This document shows, one piece after another, positions 17,121 to 25,527 of a DNA stretch of 64,000 nucleotides. The stretch covers positions 1,178,001 to 1,242,000 of the forward strand of contig NZ_CP035495.1 of NCBI RefSeq assembly GCF_004135345.1. The letters are read 5' to 3'. How positions within the stretch are numbered: position 1 is the stretch's first letter; every line of letters starts with the position of its first letter. The notes beneath the pieces were generated by a model, which did no database searches, was not told the origin of the DNA, and saw only the letters and a list, made by a program, of their open reading frames with translations. This DNA is from Xylanimonas allomyrinae. Its GTDB lineage: Bacteria > Actinomycetota > Actinomycetes > Actinomycetales > Cellulomonadaceae. A program made the position numbers and the translations under genes.

Positions 17121-18815
17121 GTGCCGCACCTTTTCCCGAGCGATCCGCTGTGGCCCGACGACTCGGGAGCCGAGCGCCTCGTGTGGGAGGCACTGCGGGA
17201 GCAGCTCCCCGATGACGCGGCGCTCTTTCACGGGGTGCGGATCCAGGACGACGCCGACGAGCGTGAGATCGACCTGCTCGTCGCGTGGCCGGGGTTCGGG
17301 ATCGCCGTCATCGAGGTCAAGGGCGGACTCATCACGCGCGACGGCGACGGGTGGTGGCAGGCCGACGCACAAGGACGGCACCGGATCGACCCCGTCGGCC
17401 AGGCACAGCGGGCCCGCCACGCGCTCTCGACCTACCTCGTAGGGCACGGTTCGGCCGCCGGCCACGCGCAGTTCGTCCACATGGTCGCTCTGCCCTTCGT
17501 GCGTGTCCCCCGCTCCTGGGAAGCCATCGACCTGCCCCGGGCGATGGTGATCGACCAGACCGACCTCGACTCCCCTGGGGCCGTGGCCGCGCAGGTGGAG
17601 GCCGCGATCCGCCGACACGGCAAGGGCACGCTCCGCCTCGACGTCGGCAGTCTGCTCGATCTGGCGGAGCGCGTCGCCGCACGACTCCAGCCGCACAGCG
17701 CATCGATCGCGGCGGCCGAGGCGCACGAGCGCATCATGGACGCCTTGACCGAGGACCAGGCGCACTACCTCGACCTGCTCTCCCGCCAGCAGCGGATGCG
17801 GGTCCTGGGCGCTGCAGGCTCCGGCAAGACGGTCCTCGCGCTCGAGCAGGCCCGGCGTCGCGCCAAGGCCGGCGAACGCGTCGCGCTGCTGTGCTACTCA
17901 CGGGGGCTCGGCCGCCACCTCCAACGCGTCACGGGAGGTTGGAAGCCCGCCGAGCGGCCCGCGTACGTCGGGCTGTTCCACAACCTCGCCATCGAGTGGG
18001 GCGCGCCGCCACCGCCGTCGGACGACGCCCCCCTGGAGGTCCGCGCGGCCTACTACGAGACGGACCTGCCCGAGGCGCTGGGGCGGATCGCCGCCGACAC
18101 GCCGACCGCGCAACGGTTCGACTCGATCGTCGTCGACGAAGCCCAGGACTTCGGCGAGATCTGGTGGCCCGCACTCGTGCAATCCCTCCGCGACCGTGAA
18201 CACGGCGGGCTGTTCGTCTTCGGCGACGACGACCAGACAGTCTTCGCCCGCGTCGGCGACGCCCCCATCACCCTCGAACCATTCACCCTCACGGAGAACC
18301 TCCGCTCCACCAAACAGATCGCCCAGACCTTCGGCGCCCTCTCGACCTGGGACGTGCACGCCCGCGGCAGAGCCGGCCTGCCCGTACGCATCCTCGACGT
18401 GCCGTACGACGACGCCGTCGACGTCGCCGACGACATGGTCGACACCCTCATCGACGAAGGCTGGGACGAGAGCAAGATCGCACTGATCACCACAGGCCGC
18501 CGCCACGTCGAACAGCGCAACACCATCGATCTCGTCGGCTACGACGAGTACTGGGACGACTACTTCGACGGCACCGGCGTGTTCTACGGGCACGTCCTCA
18601 ACTTCAAGGGGCTCGAACGCTCCGTCGTCGTCCTGGCCATCAACGGATTCCAAGAGACCGAGCGGGCCAGATCGATGCTGTACACCGGCATGTCCCGCGC
18701 CCGCTCACTGCTCGTCCTCGTCGGGCCGCGCGACCAGATCGAGTCCATCGGCGGCGAAGCGATCAAGCGCCGGCTCGCCGCAGCTGAAACCTGGGTCACC
18801 GGCGGCGACGGGTGA
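17121..18815 (+). CDS. NERD-domain SF1 helicase (UvrD/Rep type)
   Basis: A 564-residue fusion. Residues about 10-120 form a NERD nuclease-related domain with EREIDLLVAWPGFGIAVIEVKGG (E...D...ExK pattern). The rest is an SF1 helicase: Walker A GAAGSGKT, Walker B SIVVDEAQDF, motif III VFGDDDQTVF, motif VI MLYTGMSRARSLLVL. AGGAAGG precedes GTG 17121. It probably cleaves and unwinds DNA in repair or in defence against foreign DNA. It stands alone after the ROK gene, and an IS5 remnant begins 15 bp after its stop, marking the edge of the accessory region. Confidence 0.88.
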   Translation: MPHLFPSDPLWPDDSGAERLVWEALREQLPDDAALFHGVRIQDDADEREIDLLVAWPGFGIAVIEVKGGLITRDGDGWWQADAQGRHRIDPVGQAQRARHALSTYLVGHGSAAGHAQFVHMVALPFVRVPRSWEAIDLPRAMVIDQTDLDSPGAVAAQVEAAIRRHGKGTLRLDVGSLLDLAERVAARLQPHSASIAAAEAHERIMDALTEDQAHYLDLLSRQQRMRVLGAAGSGKTVLALEQARRRAKAGERVALLCYSRGLGRHLQRVTGGWKPAERPAYVGLFHNLAIEWGAPPPPSDDAPLEVRAAYYETDLPEALGRIAADTPTAQRFDSIVVDEAQDFGEIWWPALVQSLRDREHGGLFVFGDDDQTVFARVGDAPITLEPFTLTENLRSTKQIAQTFGALSTWDVHARGRAGLPVRILDVPYDDAVDVADDMVDTLIDEGWDESKIALITTGRRHVEQRNTIDLVGYDEYWDDYFDGTGVFYGHVLNFKGLERSVVVLAINGFQETERARSMLYTGMSRARSLLVLVGPRDQIESIGGEAIKRRLAAAETWVTGGDG

Positions 18816-18829
18816 CCGACATGAGGTCC

Positions 18830-19609
18830 AGGCCGTGTCTCCTCCCCGCAGGGTGGGTGCGCGGGGCAGACCGCGTGCCGTGAGTCGTACTGCGGTCTTG
18901 TCGGACGCCGAGTGGGAGCGGATCTGCTCGTTCATGCCCGCGGCGGGCGCGAAGGGCGGGCGCCCGTTCGCCGATCACCGGTTGATAGTCGAGGGCATCA
19001 TCTACCGGTACCGGACCGGGATCCCGTGGCGGGATCTCCCGCGGGACCCGTTCGGTGTGGAAGCGGCACTACCGGTTCACGCAGGACGGGACCTGGGACA
19101 AGATCTTGGCCGCGCCGATCGCGGAGGCCGACGCGGCCGGCGAGGTCGACTGGGACGTGTCGGTCGACTCCACGATCAACCGGGCGCACCAGCACGCGAC
19201 GAACACGACGCGCCCCGAGAAGGACACGGGGGCGGTGTCGATCTACACGAACCAGCGGCGCAGCGCCTTCCAGACACCTGAGCCTGCAGGTCACGCGGCC
19301 GGGAGGTCGCGAGGCGGGCTGACGACCAAGGTCCACCACGCGACCGGCGGGCGCGGCCGACCCCTCGCGGTCGTGGTCACGACCGGTCAGGCCGCGGACG
19401 GGGTCTGGCGCCGCGGAGCCCGCGGCGGGCGCCCGGTCGGCCTCGACACGATCGCCTACAAGGGACGCAACGTCGTCGAGCGATCCTTCGCCAAGTTCAC
19501 GCAGTGGCGAGCACACGCGACCCGCTATGACAAGCACGCCACGATCTACCGCGCCGCCGTCGTCCTCACCGCCATCCTCGTCTGGCTACGCAGTGAGGAG
19601 ACACAGCCT
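18830..19609 (+). mobile_element. IS5-family insertion sequence, decayed
   Basis: Terminal inverted repeats AGGCCGTGTCTCCT (18830-18843) and AGGAGACACAGCCT (19596-19609) differ at one position and frame a broken transposase. From GTG 18880 the N-terminus (DAEWERICSFMPAAG, GIPWRDLP) runs to about 19050, then the frame shifts and continues as VWKRHYRFTQDGTWDKIL. The first catalytic Asp is in DSTINRAHQH. After TTGQAADG a block of about 60 residues with the second Asp is missing, and the sequence resumes at RGGRPVGLD; the Glu is in NVVERSFAKF. It cannot encode an active transposase. Confidence 0.85.
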
Positions 19610-19853
19610 AGAGGCCAGCGGCGCAGTGGTGATGTCAGCATCCCGGGCATCGATGCAGGCTCGGGTGTGGGACAGGTCTCTGCGTGCCACGCCGCCAACG
19701 AACCGAACCTCGTCCTCCATCCTGTCCATCACAGACGAGAAGGCAGGTGACGATGCGCAACGGGAGCCCGCGTCCCACGGCGGCAATCGTGCCGACCACG
19801 GCAGTTGCCACCGCAGGACACTCCGCCTCGACGTCAGCACGGAGGGCAGAGTC

Positions 19854-21005
19854 ATGCTGAGGGCAGCATTCCAGTCGAGCATCCGTCCGGCCGTAGTCGT
19901 TGCTGTCTCGGCGGTCATTGCAACTGGTGCGGGCGCCGCCATGGTCATCGCGAACACCCGGCCCGAGACAGCGACGGTTCAACGGGTCGTCGATGGCGAC
20001 ACGATCGACGTGCTGATTGGCGGCAAGCCCTTCAGGGTGCGGCTACTCAATGTCGATGCGCCCGAGACGGTCGACCCCGCGCGGGACGTCGAGTGTCTCG
20101 GTCCTGAGGCTTCGGCATGGATGAAGGAACGCCTACCGAGCGGCACCACCGTCAGGCTCGAACGCGACGTCGAGACGACAGACCGGTACGGCCGGGAGCT
20201 GGCCGCCGTGTTCATCGGTGACTCGATGATCAACGCCGAACTCGCACGCGCTGGGCTCGCAGAAGCTGTCGTCGTCGGCGACAACGACCGCTTCTACCCT
20301 CCCGTGGCGCAAGCGCTGGAAGAGGCCCGTATCGCTCAGCGTGGTCTCTTCGACACGACGACGGATTGCGCTCCGCTCACCCAGATCAAGGACATTGAGG
20401 CAGCAGCCAGCGCACTCTCCGAGCCCGCAGACGGCGCCACGTTGGCTGCGCTGAGCGGCTATAGCGCGGCCGTCGGGCTCCTGGTGTCCCGCGCGGCGGA
20501 CGTCGACTACCGGACACATCTGAACGACCCGTCCGTGGCCATCCTGTCGGCGATCGACAGAAGCCGGATGCGCGACCGCATACGCGACCTCCGAGCCGAC
20601 CTCGAGGCCCGGGCGGACGAGGCTCGGTCCGCGGTAAAGGTGGAGTCTGAACGCCTCGCCGAAGAGGCCCGTCGCGCCGCGGAGGAAGCCCGACTCGCCG
20701 AGGAAGCACGGAAGGCGGAGGAAGCCCGACTGGCCGAGGAGGCACGGTTGGCCGAGGAAGCACGCAAGGCAGAAGAGGCACGCAGGGCTGCGGAGCAACG
20801 TCAGGACGCCGAGCGGCGCGCTTCAGAACGAGGCTCCAGCAGCCAGGGTGCGGCGAAGCCCAAAGCGTCATCCGGAAGCGGCAGTAGCTCCAAGGGCTCT
20901 CCTGACACAGGATCGCCGGACTACTCGGGCGACATGAAGAACTACACCGGCTGCCGCGCGTACGCACCTGGCGGAAAGACGTGGCACCCCATCCCATGCC
21001 CGTGA
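19854..21005 (+). CDS. Staphylococcal-nuclease-like protein with coiled-coil tail
   Basis: A 383-residue protein: an N-terminal signal/anchor segment (residues ~10-32), an SNase domain, a linker, a long charged coiled coil and a Cys-containing end. SNase residues are complete: VVDGDTIDV, RVRLLNVDAPETVDP and TDRYGRELA. The coiled coil is built of EEARLAEEARKA-like 11-residue repeats between about residues 262 and 325. The C-terminus GCRAYAPGG...PIPCP has two cysteines, as in a small secreted module. GGAGGG precedes ATG 19854. It probably acts outside the membrane as a Ca-dependent nuclease. Its upstream neighbour is the IS5 remnant; the 244-bp gap between them shows nothing I recognise. Confidence 0.85.
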   Translation: MLRAAFQSSIRPAVVVAVSAVIATGAGAAMVIANTRPETATVQRVVDGDTIDVLIGGKPFRVRLLNVDAPETVDPARDVECLGPEASAWMKERLPSGTTVRLERDVETTDRYGRELAAVFIGDSMINAELARAGLAEAVVVGDNDRFYPPVAQALEEARIAQRGLFDTTTDCAPLTQIKDIEAAASALSEPADGATLAALSGYSAAVGLLVSRAADVDYRTHLNDPSVAILSAIDRSRMRDRIRDLRADLEARADEARSAVKVESERLAEEARRAAEEARLAEEARKAEEARLAEEARLAEEARKAEEARRAAEQRQDAERRASERGSSSQGAAKPKASSGSGSSSKGSPDTGSPDYSGDMKNYTGCRAYAPGGKTWHPIPCP

Positions 21006-21252
21006 CGGCCGGACGTTCCCTCACGTGACCGCCAGCTCGTTGCCCTGGCATCCCCGACGGGTCAGTTCGGGACCTCCATGCGGCCCGTGCGCAGTTGCAG
21101 GCTGGGCCGCAGCGCGGTCGCATTGGGCGCGGTCCTCACGCATCCCGAGTTCCCGCATGCTCGTTTCGACGCTGGATCCTCCGAGTTGGCTGCTGGCCCG
21201 GAGTTCACGGCACCGAGGGCCTACGGCCGCCTCACTCCCCTTATGTCGCGCT

Positions 21253-22383
21253 TCAGAGCGCGATTCCGGCGCTCCTCATGGGCTCGACGAGCCGGTCAAA
21301 CACCTTGTCGTCGAGACGGTCTTGGACCACGAGCGCACGGGCAGCCCATCCCGTCGCCTCTGCGATTGTCCGTGCGAGAGACGCACGCATCCGTTCCACG
21401 TCACCCGCCGACGACAAGGTGAACTGATCAAGCACACCGTTCACGGCCTCGATCGACAAAGCCCCGGCAACGCTCCTCGCGACACTCACGGCTGCACCAA
21501 CGGCATCCTGTCGCATGTCCTCGCCGCCGATGAAGCCTGCAGCAGCGTCCAGCCCGAGTGCCGACTTGTCGAAGTCGACGGCTCGCGCGCCCTCACGCAT
21601 CGAAGTGCTCTGAACCTCCTTAACGCGGGCACCCTCGATGGCGCTGGCGTTGTACGCCGCGGTCAAGGCCGACACCAACCCTTGAAGCCCATTGCCTCGA
21701 CTGTTCTCGGACCAATTCTTGAGGAACGTCAACTCGTCGTACTTCAGTCGGTCGACACCCCGCGCCAGAAGTTTCTCTGCCTTCTCGTGATCAGGGTCTG
21801 GGGCAGTCGACACCAAAGCCGCCGCGAGAACATCGGTCCACTGAGTCACGGTGAGACTCTTCAGATCTGCCAGATACCGAATCACCTCGCCGGTATTGGG
21901 GCCGAACGGGTTCCGGTCCGCGCCAGCGGGCTTCGCAGCGGTCAATGCGGATCCATCGCGTCCGCTTGAGACCAGGGCGAACGCGGCACCGTTGACCGGC
22001 GCCATCGTGCCATCCGGCTCATAGGTGAACAACGCAATCGCCATCGCGTCGGCGTACTCGACCGCTTGAGCCGTGTACCCGCTGGCGGCAAAGAACAGGA
22101 GCTCGAGATGATCCTCCGCCATCCTCGCTCCGACGAGCGCTTGGAGCACTGGCCGACCAACGTCGATGGCTTCTCGCTTGACCTGGGCGATCGCAGCGGC
22201 AGACCGGATGTCGATGCCACTGTCCGTTCCAGATCCGGTCACATCCGCATCAGCAAACCCCCACCAACGCATCCAGTCGCGCGCGTTGACTTCCGCGGTC
22301 TGCCAGGAGTCAATGCGACGCGGCTCAGGCCTGCCGCCAACGTGCTCGTGATCTCTCGTCTCGATCACCTGGGTCCACCTCAC
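21253..22383 (-). CDS. Mrr-like restriction endonuclease family protein
   Basis: A 376-residue protein. Residues about 25-140 match the Mrr-type PD-(D/E)xK core: WMRWWGFADADVTGSGTDSG, then GIDIR with the catalytic Asp, then IAQVKREA (QxK), followed by FFAASGYTAQAVEYADAMAIAL, the usual post-catalytic strand and helix. The C-terminal ~230 residues are helical and unrecognised; they could recognise the target or mediate partner binding. GTG 22383 directly abuts the stop of a decayed upstream frame. Mrr enzymes cut methylated DNA, and the C-terminal domain here is not the usual Mrr N-terminal DNA-binding domain. Confidence 0.75.
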   Translation of the reverse strand: MRWTQVIETRDHEHVGGRPEPRRIDSWQTAEVNARDWMRWWGFADADVTGSGTDSGIDIRSAAAIAQVKREAIDVGRPVLQALVGARMAEDHLELLFFAASGYTAQAVEYADAMAIALFTYEPDGTMAPVNGAAFALVSSGRDGSALTAAKPAGADRNPFGPNTGEVIRYLADLKSLTVTQWTDVLAAALVSTAPDPDHEKAEKLLARGVDRLKYDELTFLKNWSENSRGNGLQGLVSALTAAYNASAIEGARVKEVQSTSMREGARAVDFDKSALGLDAAAGFIGGEDMRQDAVGAAVSVARSVAGALSIEAVNGVLDQFTLSSAGDVERMRASLARTIAEATGWAARALVVQDRLDDKVFDRLVEPMRSAGIAL

Positions 22384-22855
22384 TCACCATCGACTGGGAC
22401 GCGGGAGACGATAGTGCGTGCGGTACCGCCCGGCCGGACCCGTGGCATCGGACTTGCTTCCACATGGCGCGACATAGACGCGCGGAGCCAGTCTCGGCAA
22501 GAAGGTCGGGTTCGCTTGCGGGATCCGCTGAACGAAGTCCGACACGGGCCACCCCGCGCGGGTGGGCCGTGTCGCCGATCTGGATCTCCGCGAGAAGGAC
22601 CACCCGGTCCAACCGTTCAACCGTCGCCGTCACCCTCTCGAGATCGACGACGCCGACGGCCGACCGGCGCCCGTGATCGGCGCCCAAGCCATCGGCGAGT
22701 CCGTGCCCGATCCCGAAGCCTTGCTCACAGTAGCCGGCAGCCAGGTCGATCCCTCGCCCGCGCTCGAACCCATCGATCCTGCGGACCTCAGCCTCGCCAG
22801 CCTGAACCCCGCGACGGTCAGCGCGTGTGATCCACGCTTGGGACTCTGACAGCAA
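22384..22855 (-). pseudogene. Frameshifted hypothetical gene upstream of Mrr-like nuclease
   Basis: From ATG 22855 a GC3-rich frame runs through GYCEQGFGIGHGLADGLGAD and VVDLERVTATVERLDRVVLL to about 22545. Coding character then moves to another frame, with GWPVSDFVQRIPQ and APRVYVAPCGSKS, which stops at 22384, directly before the GTG of the nuclease. Together they look like one protein of about 155 residues translated just ahead of the nuclease, now in two frames. Family not recognised. It could be a real partner if the shift is a sequencing error. Confidence 0.4.
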
Positions 22856-22863
22856 CGGTCAGA

Positions 22864-23290
22864 TCATGTTTCGTCACGGGCCGCCCGCTCATAGTCACGC
22901 GACCGCCCTCGCGCTCGTTGCTTGCTTGCTGCGCCACGTGGTCGGCCGCACAACACTCGTCGTCGCATCTCCCCGATCGACTGCGCGACGTCGGCATCGG
23001 TCACGCAGGGCGAGACGCGGGTAGATGGCCCCGTACCCCCGCAGCCTCCATGCCGCGCGCGTCGACCGCGCACGATGCTCAAGACGCTCGAGCCCGTTCG
23101 GACCGTCCTCGTTCTTGTTCGCCGCCGGTCGGCCGACGGCGAGGAGGCCAGCCAACTGGGTGAGCGGATCGCTCCCGCGAGACCCGACCCGGTGTCGAGG
23201 AACGTTCGGGTGGGAAGTCATGTCTGCCTTCCGATGCGGGACGAGCCCGCCCAACGCAGGCCTCACCCACTCATCGCGTTGAATCCGCAA
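22864..23290 (-). pseudogene. Decayed coding remnant, unrecognised
   Basis: The 560 bp between 22856 and 23417 hold no intact gene. On the minus strand, coding-like segments appear in two frames: one with HPNVPRHRVGSRGSDPLTQL to AAWRLRGYGAIYPR (about 23290-23022), the other with VSPCVTDADVAQSIGEMRRR to a TGA at 22864. A frameshift near 23020 would join them. Codon use is weaker than in neighbours. I see no family match. Confidence 0.3.
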
Positions 23291-23432
23291 ACCCCGCGCG
23301 CGATTCCGCCGCAGGTCCGTCGTCTCTCTGCAGGGGTCTGCTGCGTGCCTTCCGTCCGGCGAAGCCCCGACAGCGCGGAGCACTCAGTGCCAGGCATGGG
23401 CGCCACCTGCGCGCCGAATGAACACTTGGGCC

Positions 23433-24536
23433 ATGACAGAGCAGACGACGACGTCACAGTTCATCGAAGACGACGCACAGGACGCCTTCGCTGCTGGCTT
23501 CCACGACGCTTCTGAGGACTACGGGCGCTTGAACATCGCCGTGCTTGGGAACACTGGAGTCGGCAAGTCAACACTCGTGAACGCCATGTTCCAGAAGGAT
23601 CTTTGCCCAGTCGGGTTGGGGAAGCCCGTCACTACTGAGGTGAGCCCGTACGACAACGAGAGCGGCACCCTTCGCATCTATGACTTCCCCGGATTCGAAC
23701 ACGGGAAGAAGCGCGACCCCGTCGAGTACATGACGAAAGAACTCAAGAAACTGCAGAAAGGACCAGAGGAAGACCGCGTCCACCTAGCCTGGTTCTGCTG
23801 GGCGCTGCCGCGCTTCGAAGACTCCCACAAGCGAGTGGTAGAAGCCCTTGCGGCGCAGGGCATCGTGACGATCGGCATCGTCGCGAAGGTAGAAGACAAC
23901 GAACTTGATGATGCCCATGCATTCGCGCGTCTGCTTAGCGACTACTTCGGATCTTTGATCCATCACCGCGTCATGGTAGTGCGTGCGGGTAAGGCCCCCG
24001 TCAAGGGCCTGCGGGAACTCCTGGACGAGACACGCGAGGTCGCACCAGATGCCTTTCGTGAAGCTCTCGAAGCGGCACAGCGAGTCGATCTTGCGGCGAA
24101 GGATCGACAGGCCCGCGCGATAGTTGCCGCCGCGGCCGCGTCGGCGGGCGCGGTTGCGGCAACTCCGATTCCGGTTGCGTCCGCGACAATCCTTGCGCCC
24201 ATCCAACTGGGGATGATGGGCAAACTCGCAAACCTCTACGGCCTCTCGCTCGTCGGCATGCTTGGGATGAGTGGCCTCGTTCAACTCAGCCTGCAGTTGA
24301 CCGGCCGGGCTGCGGCTCAGAGCCTCGTGAAGCTGATTCCCGGACCGGGAAGTGTGGTGAACCTCGCGGTCGCGACCATCTGGACGGAAGCTGCCGGTGA
24401 GGCCTGGATACAAATCTGCAAGGGCCTCGCGACTGGCAAACTCGATCCGTCGAAGATCAGCAACGTCCTCGACATGCTTTCACCGCTAGTTGAGGCAATC
24501 CTCAGGTCGAAGATGCCGAAGGCCAAGAAGCGGTGA
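23433..24536 (+). CDS. Membrane-associated P-loop GTPase (Era/YcjF-DUF697-like)
   Basis: A 367-residue protein. The G domain starts with LNIAVLGNTGVGKSTLVNAM (G1), a T in KPVTTEVSPYD (G2) and DFPGFEHG (G3). At G4 the sequence is IVAKVEDNE, so the usual N/TKxD is altered. A hydrophobic Ala/Gly region (SAGAVAATPIPVASATILAP) followed by QLGMMGKLANLYGLSL resembles the DUF697 membrane-associated domain. ATG 23433 was preferred over ATG 23418 because it begins the conserved part. The stop overlaps the GTG of a hydrolase gene (GTGA), so both products are made together. It may act at the membrane as a switch for the hydrolase. Confidence 0.82.
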   Translation: MTEQTTTSQFIEDDAQDAFAAGFHDASEDYGRLNIAVLGNTGVGKSTLVNAMFQKDLCPVGLGKPVTTEVSPYDNESGTLRIYDFPGFEHGKKRDPVEYMTKELKKLQKGPEEDRVHLAWFCWALPRFEDSHKRVVEALAAQGIVTIGIVAKVEDNELDDAHAFARLLSDYFGSLIHHRVMVVRAGKAPVKGLRELLDETREVAPDAFREALEAAQRVDLAAKDRQARAIVAAAAASAGAVAATPIPVASATILAPIQLGMMGKLANLYGLSLVGMLGMSGLVQLSLQLTGRAAAQSLVKLIPGPGSVVNLAVATIWTEAAGEAWIQICKGLATGKLDPSKISNVLDMLSPLVEAILRSKMPKAKKR

Positions 24537-25402
24537 AGCACGACGCAGCTTGGTGGAACGATCGCGGTACGCGGCGACCGGCCGCGATCGTCTTCATCCA
24601 TGGTGCGGGATGGCGCGACGCCGCGTCGAGCGAGCGAGAAAGCAAGCGGGATAAGCACCGTGCGAGCATCCAGGCGGCACTGCTGAACTCTAGTCTGGGG
24701 CGAACCGTGCGAACCGTCGAGATTCCCGAGTACGTGACGGGCGCGCCTCAAACGGCGGCGGTCGAGTTGCGTCGGGCACCATCGCAACGCCCTCGGACTC
24801 GACTGCTGCCGGGCTCCTCTGATCGAAGCTGCACGTGCTGTCCAACGCGCGCTCAAGGGGATCGACTCAAGGGCGCCAGCGCTAGAGCGGCGGCGCCACC
24901 AGACGTGGTCGATCTCGGCGCTGGCGCGTTGAAGCGAGCGGGAGTGGATATGGGCGGCTTGCAAGAGGTCTGGGATTACATCGATGACAAACGTCGGAGA
25001 TCGACGACTCTAGCCGCGATTGCGTGCCAGTTGCCGCCGGTTCCCTTCATCCTGTGGGGGCACTCGCTCGGTTCGGTGATCGCCTTCGAGCTCGCCGCTC
25101 ACCTCCCGGCTCGTGCGGCGCCCGCACTCCTCGTCACCTCCGGATCTCCCCTTAACCTCCGCAAGGTCAGGGCAAACCCATTGTCCGGCGTTCGAGGGTG
25201 GTCGATTCTGTCCCGCGCCTTCCCGTGGATCAACGTCTACGACGGATTCGACCACATTGCGAAGTACGGGGGCCTCTCGGAGGCTGGGTACGGGCCGATC
25301 ACAGACATCCAGGTGCGGAACGGAGGTCGATTCCACTCCGGCAACCGCTACCTCGGCCACGACGACGTCTGGAGGGAAATGGACCGTCAACTGCGACGCT
25401 AG
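24533..25402 (+). CDS. Alpha/beta hydrolase coupled to the GTPase
   Basis: A 289-residue frame beginning at GTG 24533, overlapping the GTPase stop. It has an oxyanion-loop motif VFIHGAGW near residue 20 and the nucleophile elbow ILWGHSLGSVIAFELAAHLP near 175; a C-terminal GHDDVWREM could supply the late acid/His region. Residues about 80-130 (RRAPSQRPRTRLLPG...) look unlike protein, while the next frame across 24780-24930 reads as coding (ALGLDCCRAPLIEAARAVQR). Two compensating indels may therefore have scrambled this block. The substrate could be a lipid, peptide or ester. Confidence 0.68.
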   Translation: MKHDAAWWNDRGTRRPAAIVFIHGAGWRDAASSERESKRDKHRASIQAALLNSSLGRTVRTVEIPEYVTGAPQTAAVELRRAPSQRPRTRLLPGSSDRSCTCCPTRAQGDRLKGASARAAAPPDVVDLGAGALKRAGVDMGGLQEVWDYIDDKRRRSTTLAAIACQLPPVPFILWGHSLGSVIAFELAAHLPARAAPALLVTSGSPLNLRKVRANPLSGVRGWSILSRAFPWINVYDGFDHIAKYGGLSEAGYGPITDIQVRNGGRFHSGNRYLGHDDVWREMDRQLRR

Positions 25403-25527
25403 ACCGTATGCAGTGACCGCAGCGGATTTGGTGGTGCGGTTGCGGGCCGGGGCCTCGCCGCAAATCCTCGTGGGTTACCGAGCGGTGGTTCCGTGCTCGG
25501 CCTATCCGACAGTTGCGGGAGGCCCCG

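Noticed and set aside
22562-22849. 95-residue plus-strand frame (MGRVADLDLREK...)
   Set aside because: It looks protein-like but is opposite a minus-strand frame with better GC3 that leads into the nuclease gene; the strand choice is not fully certain.
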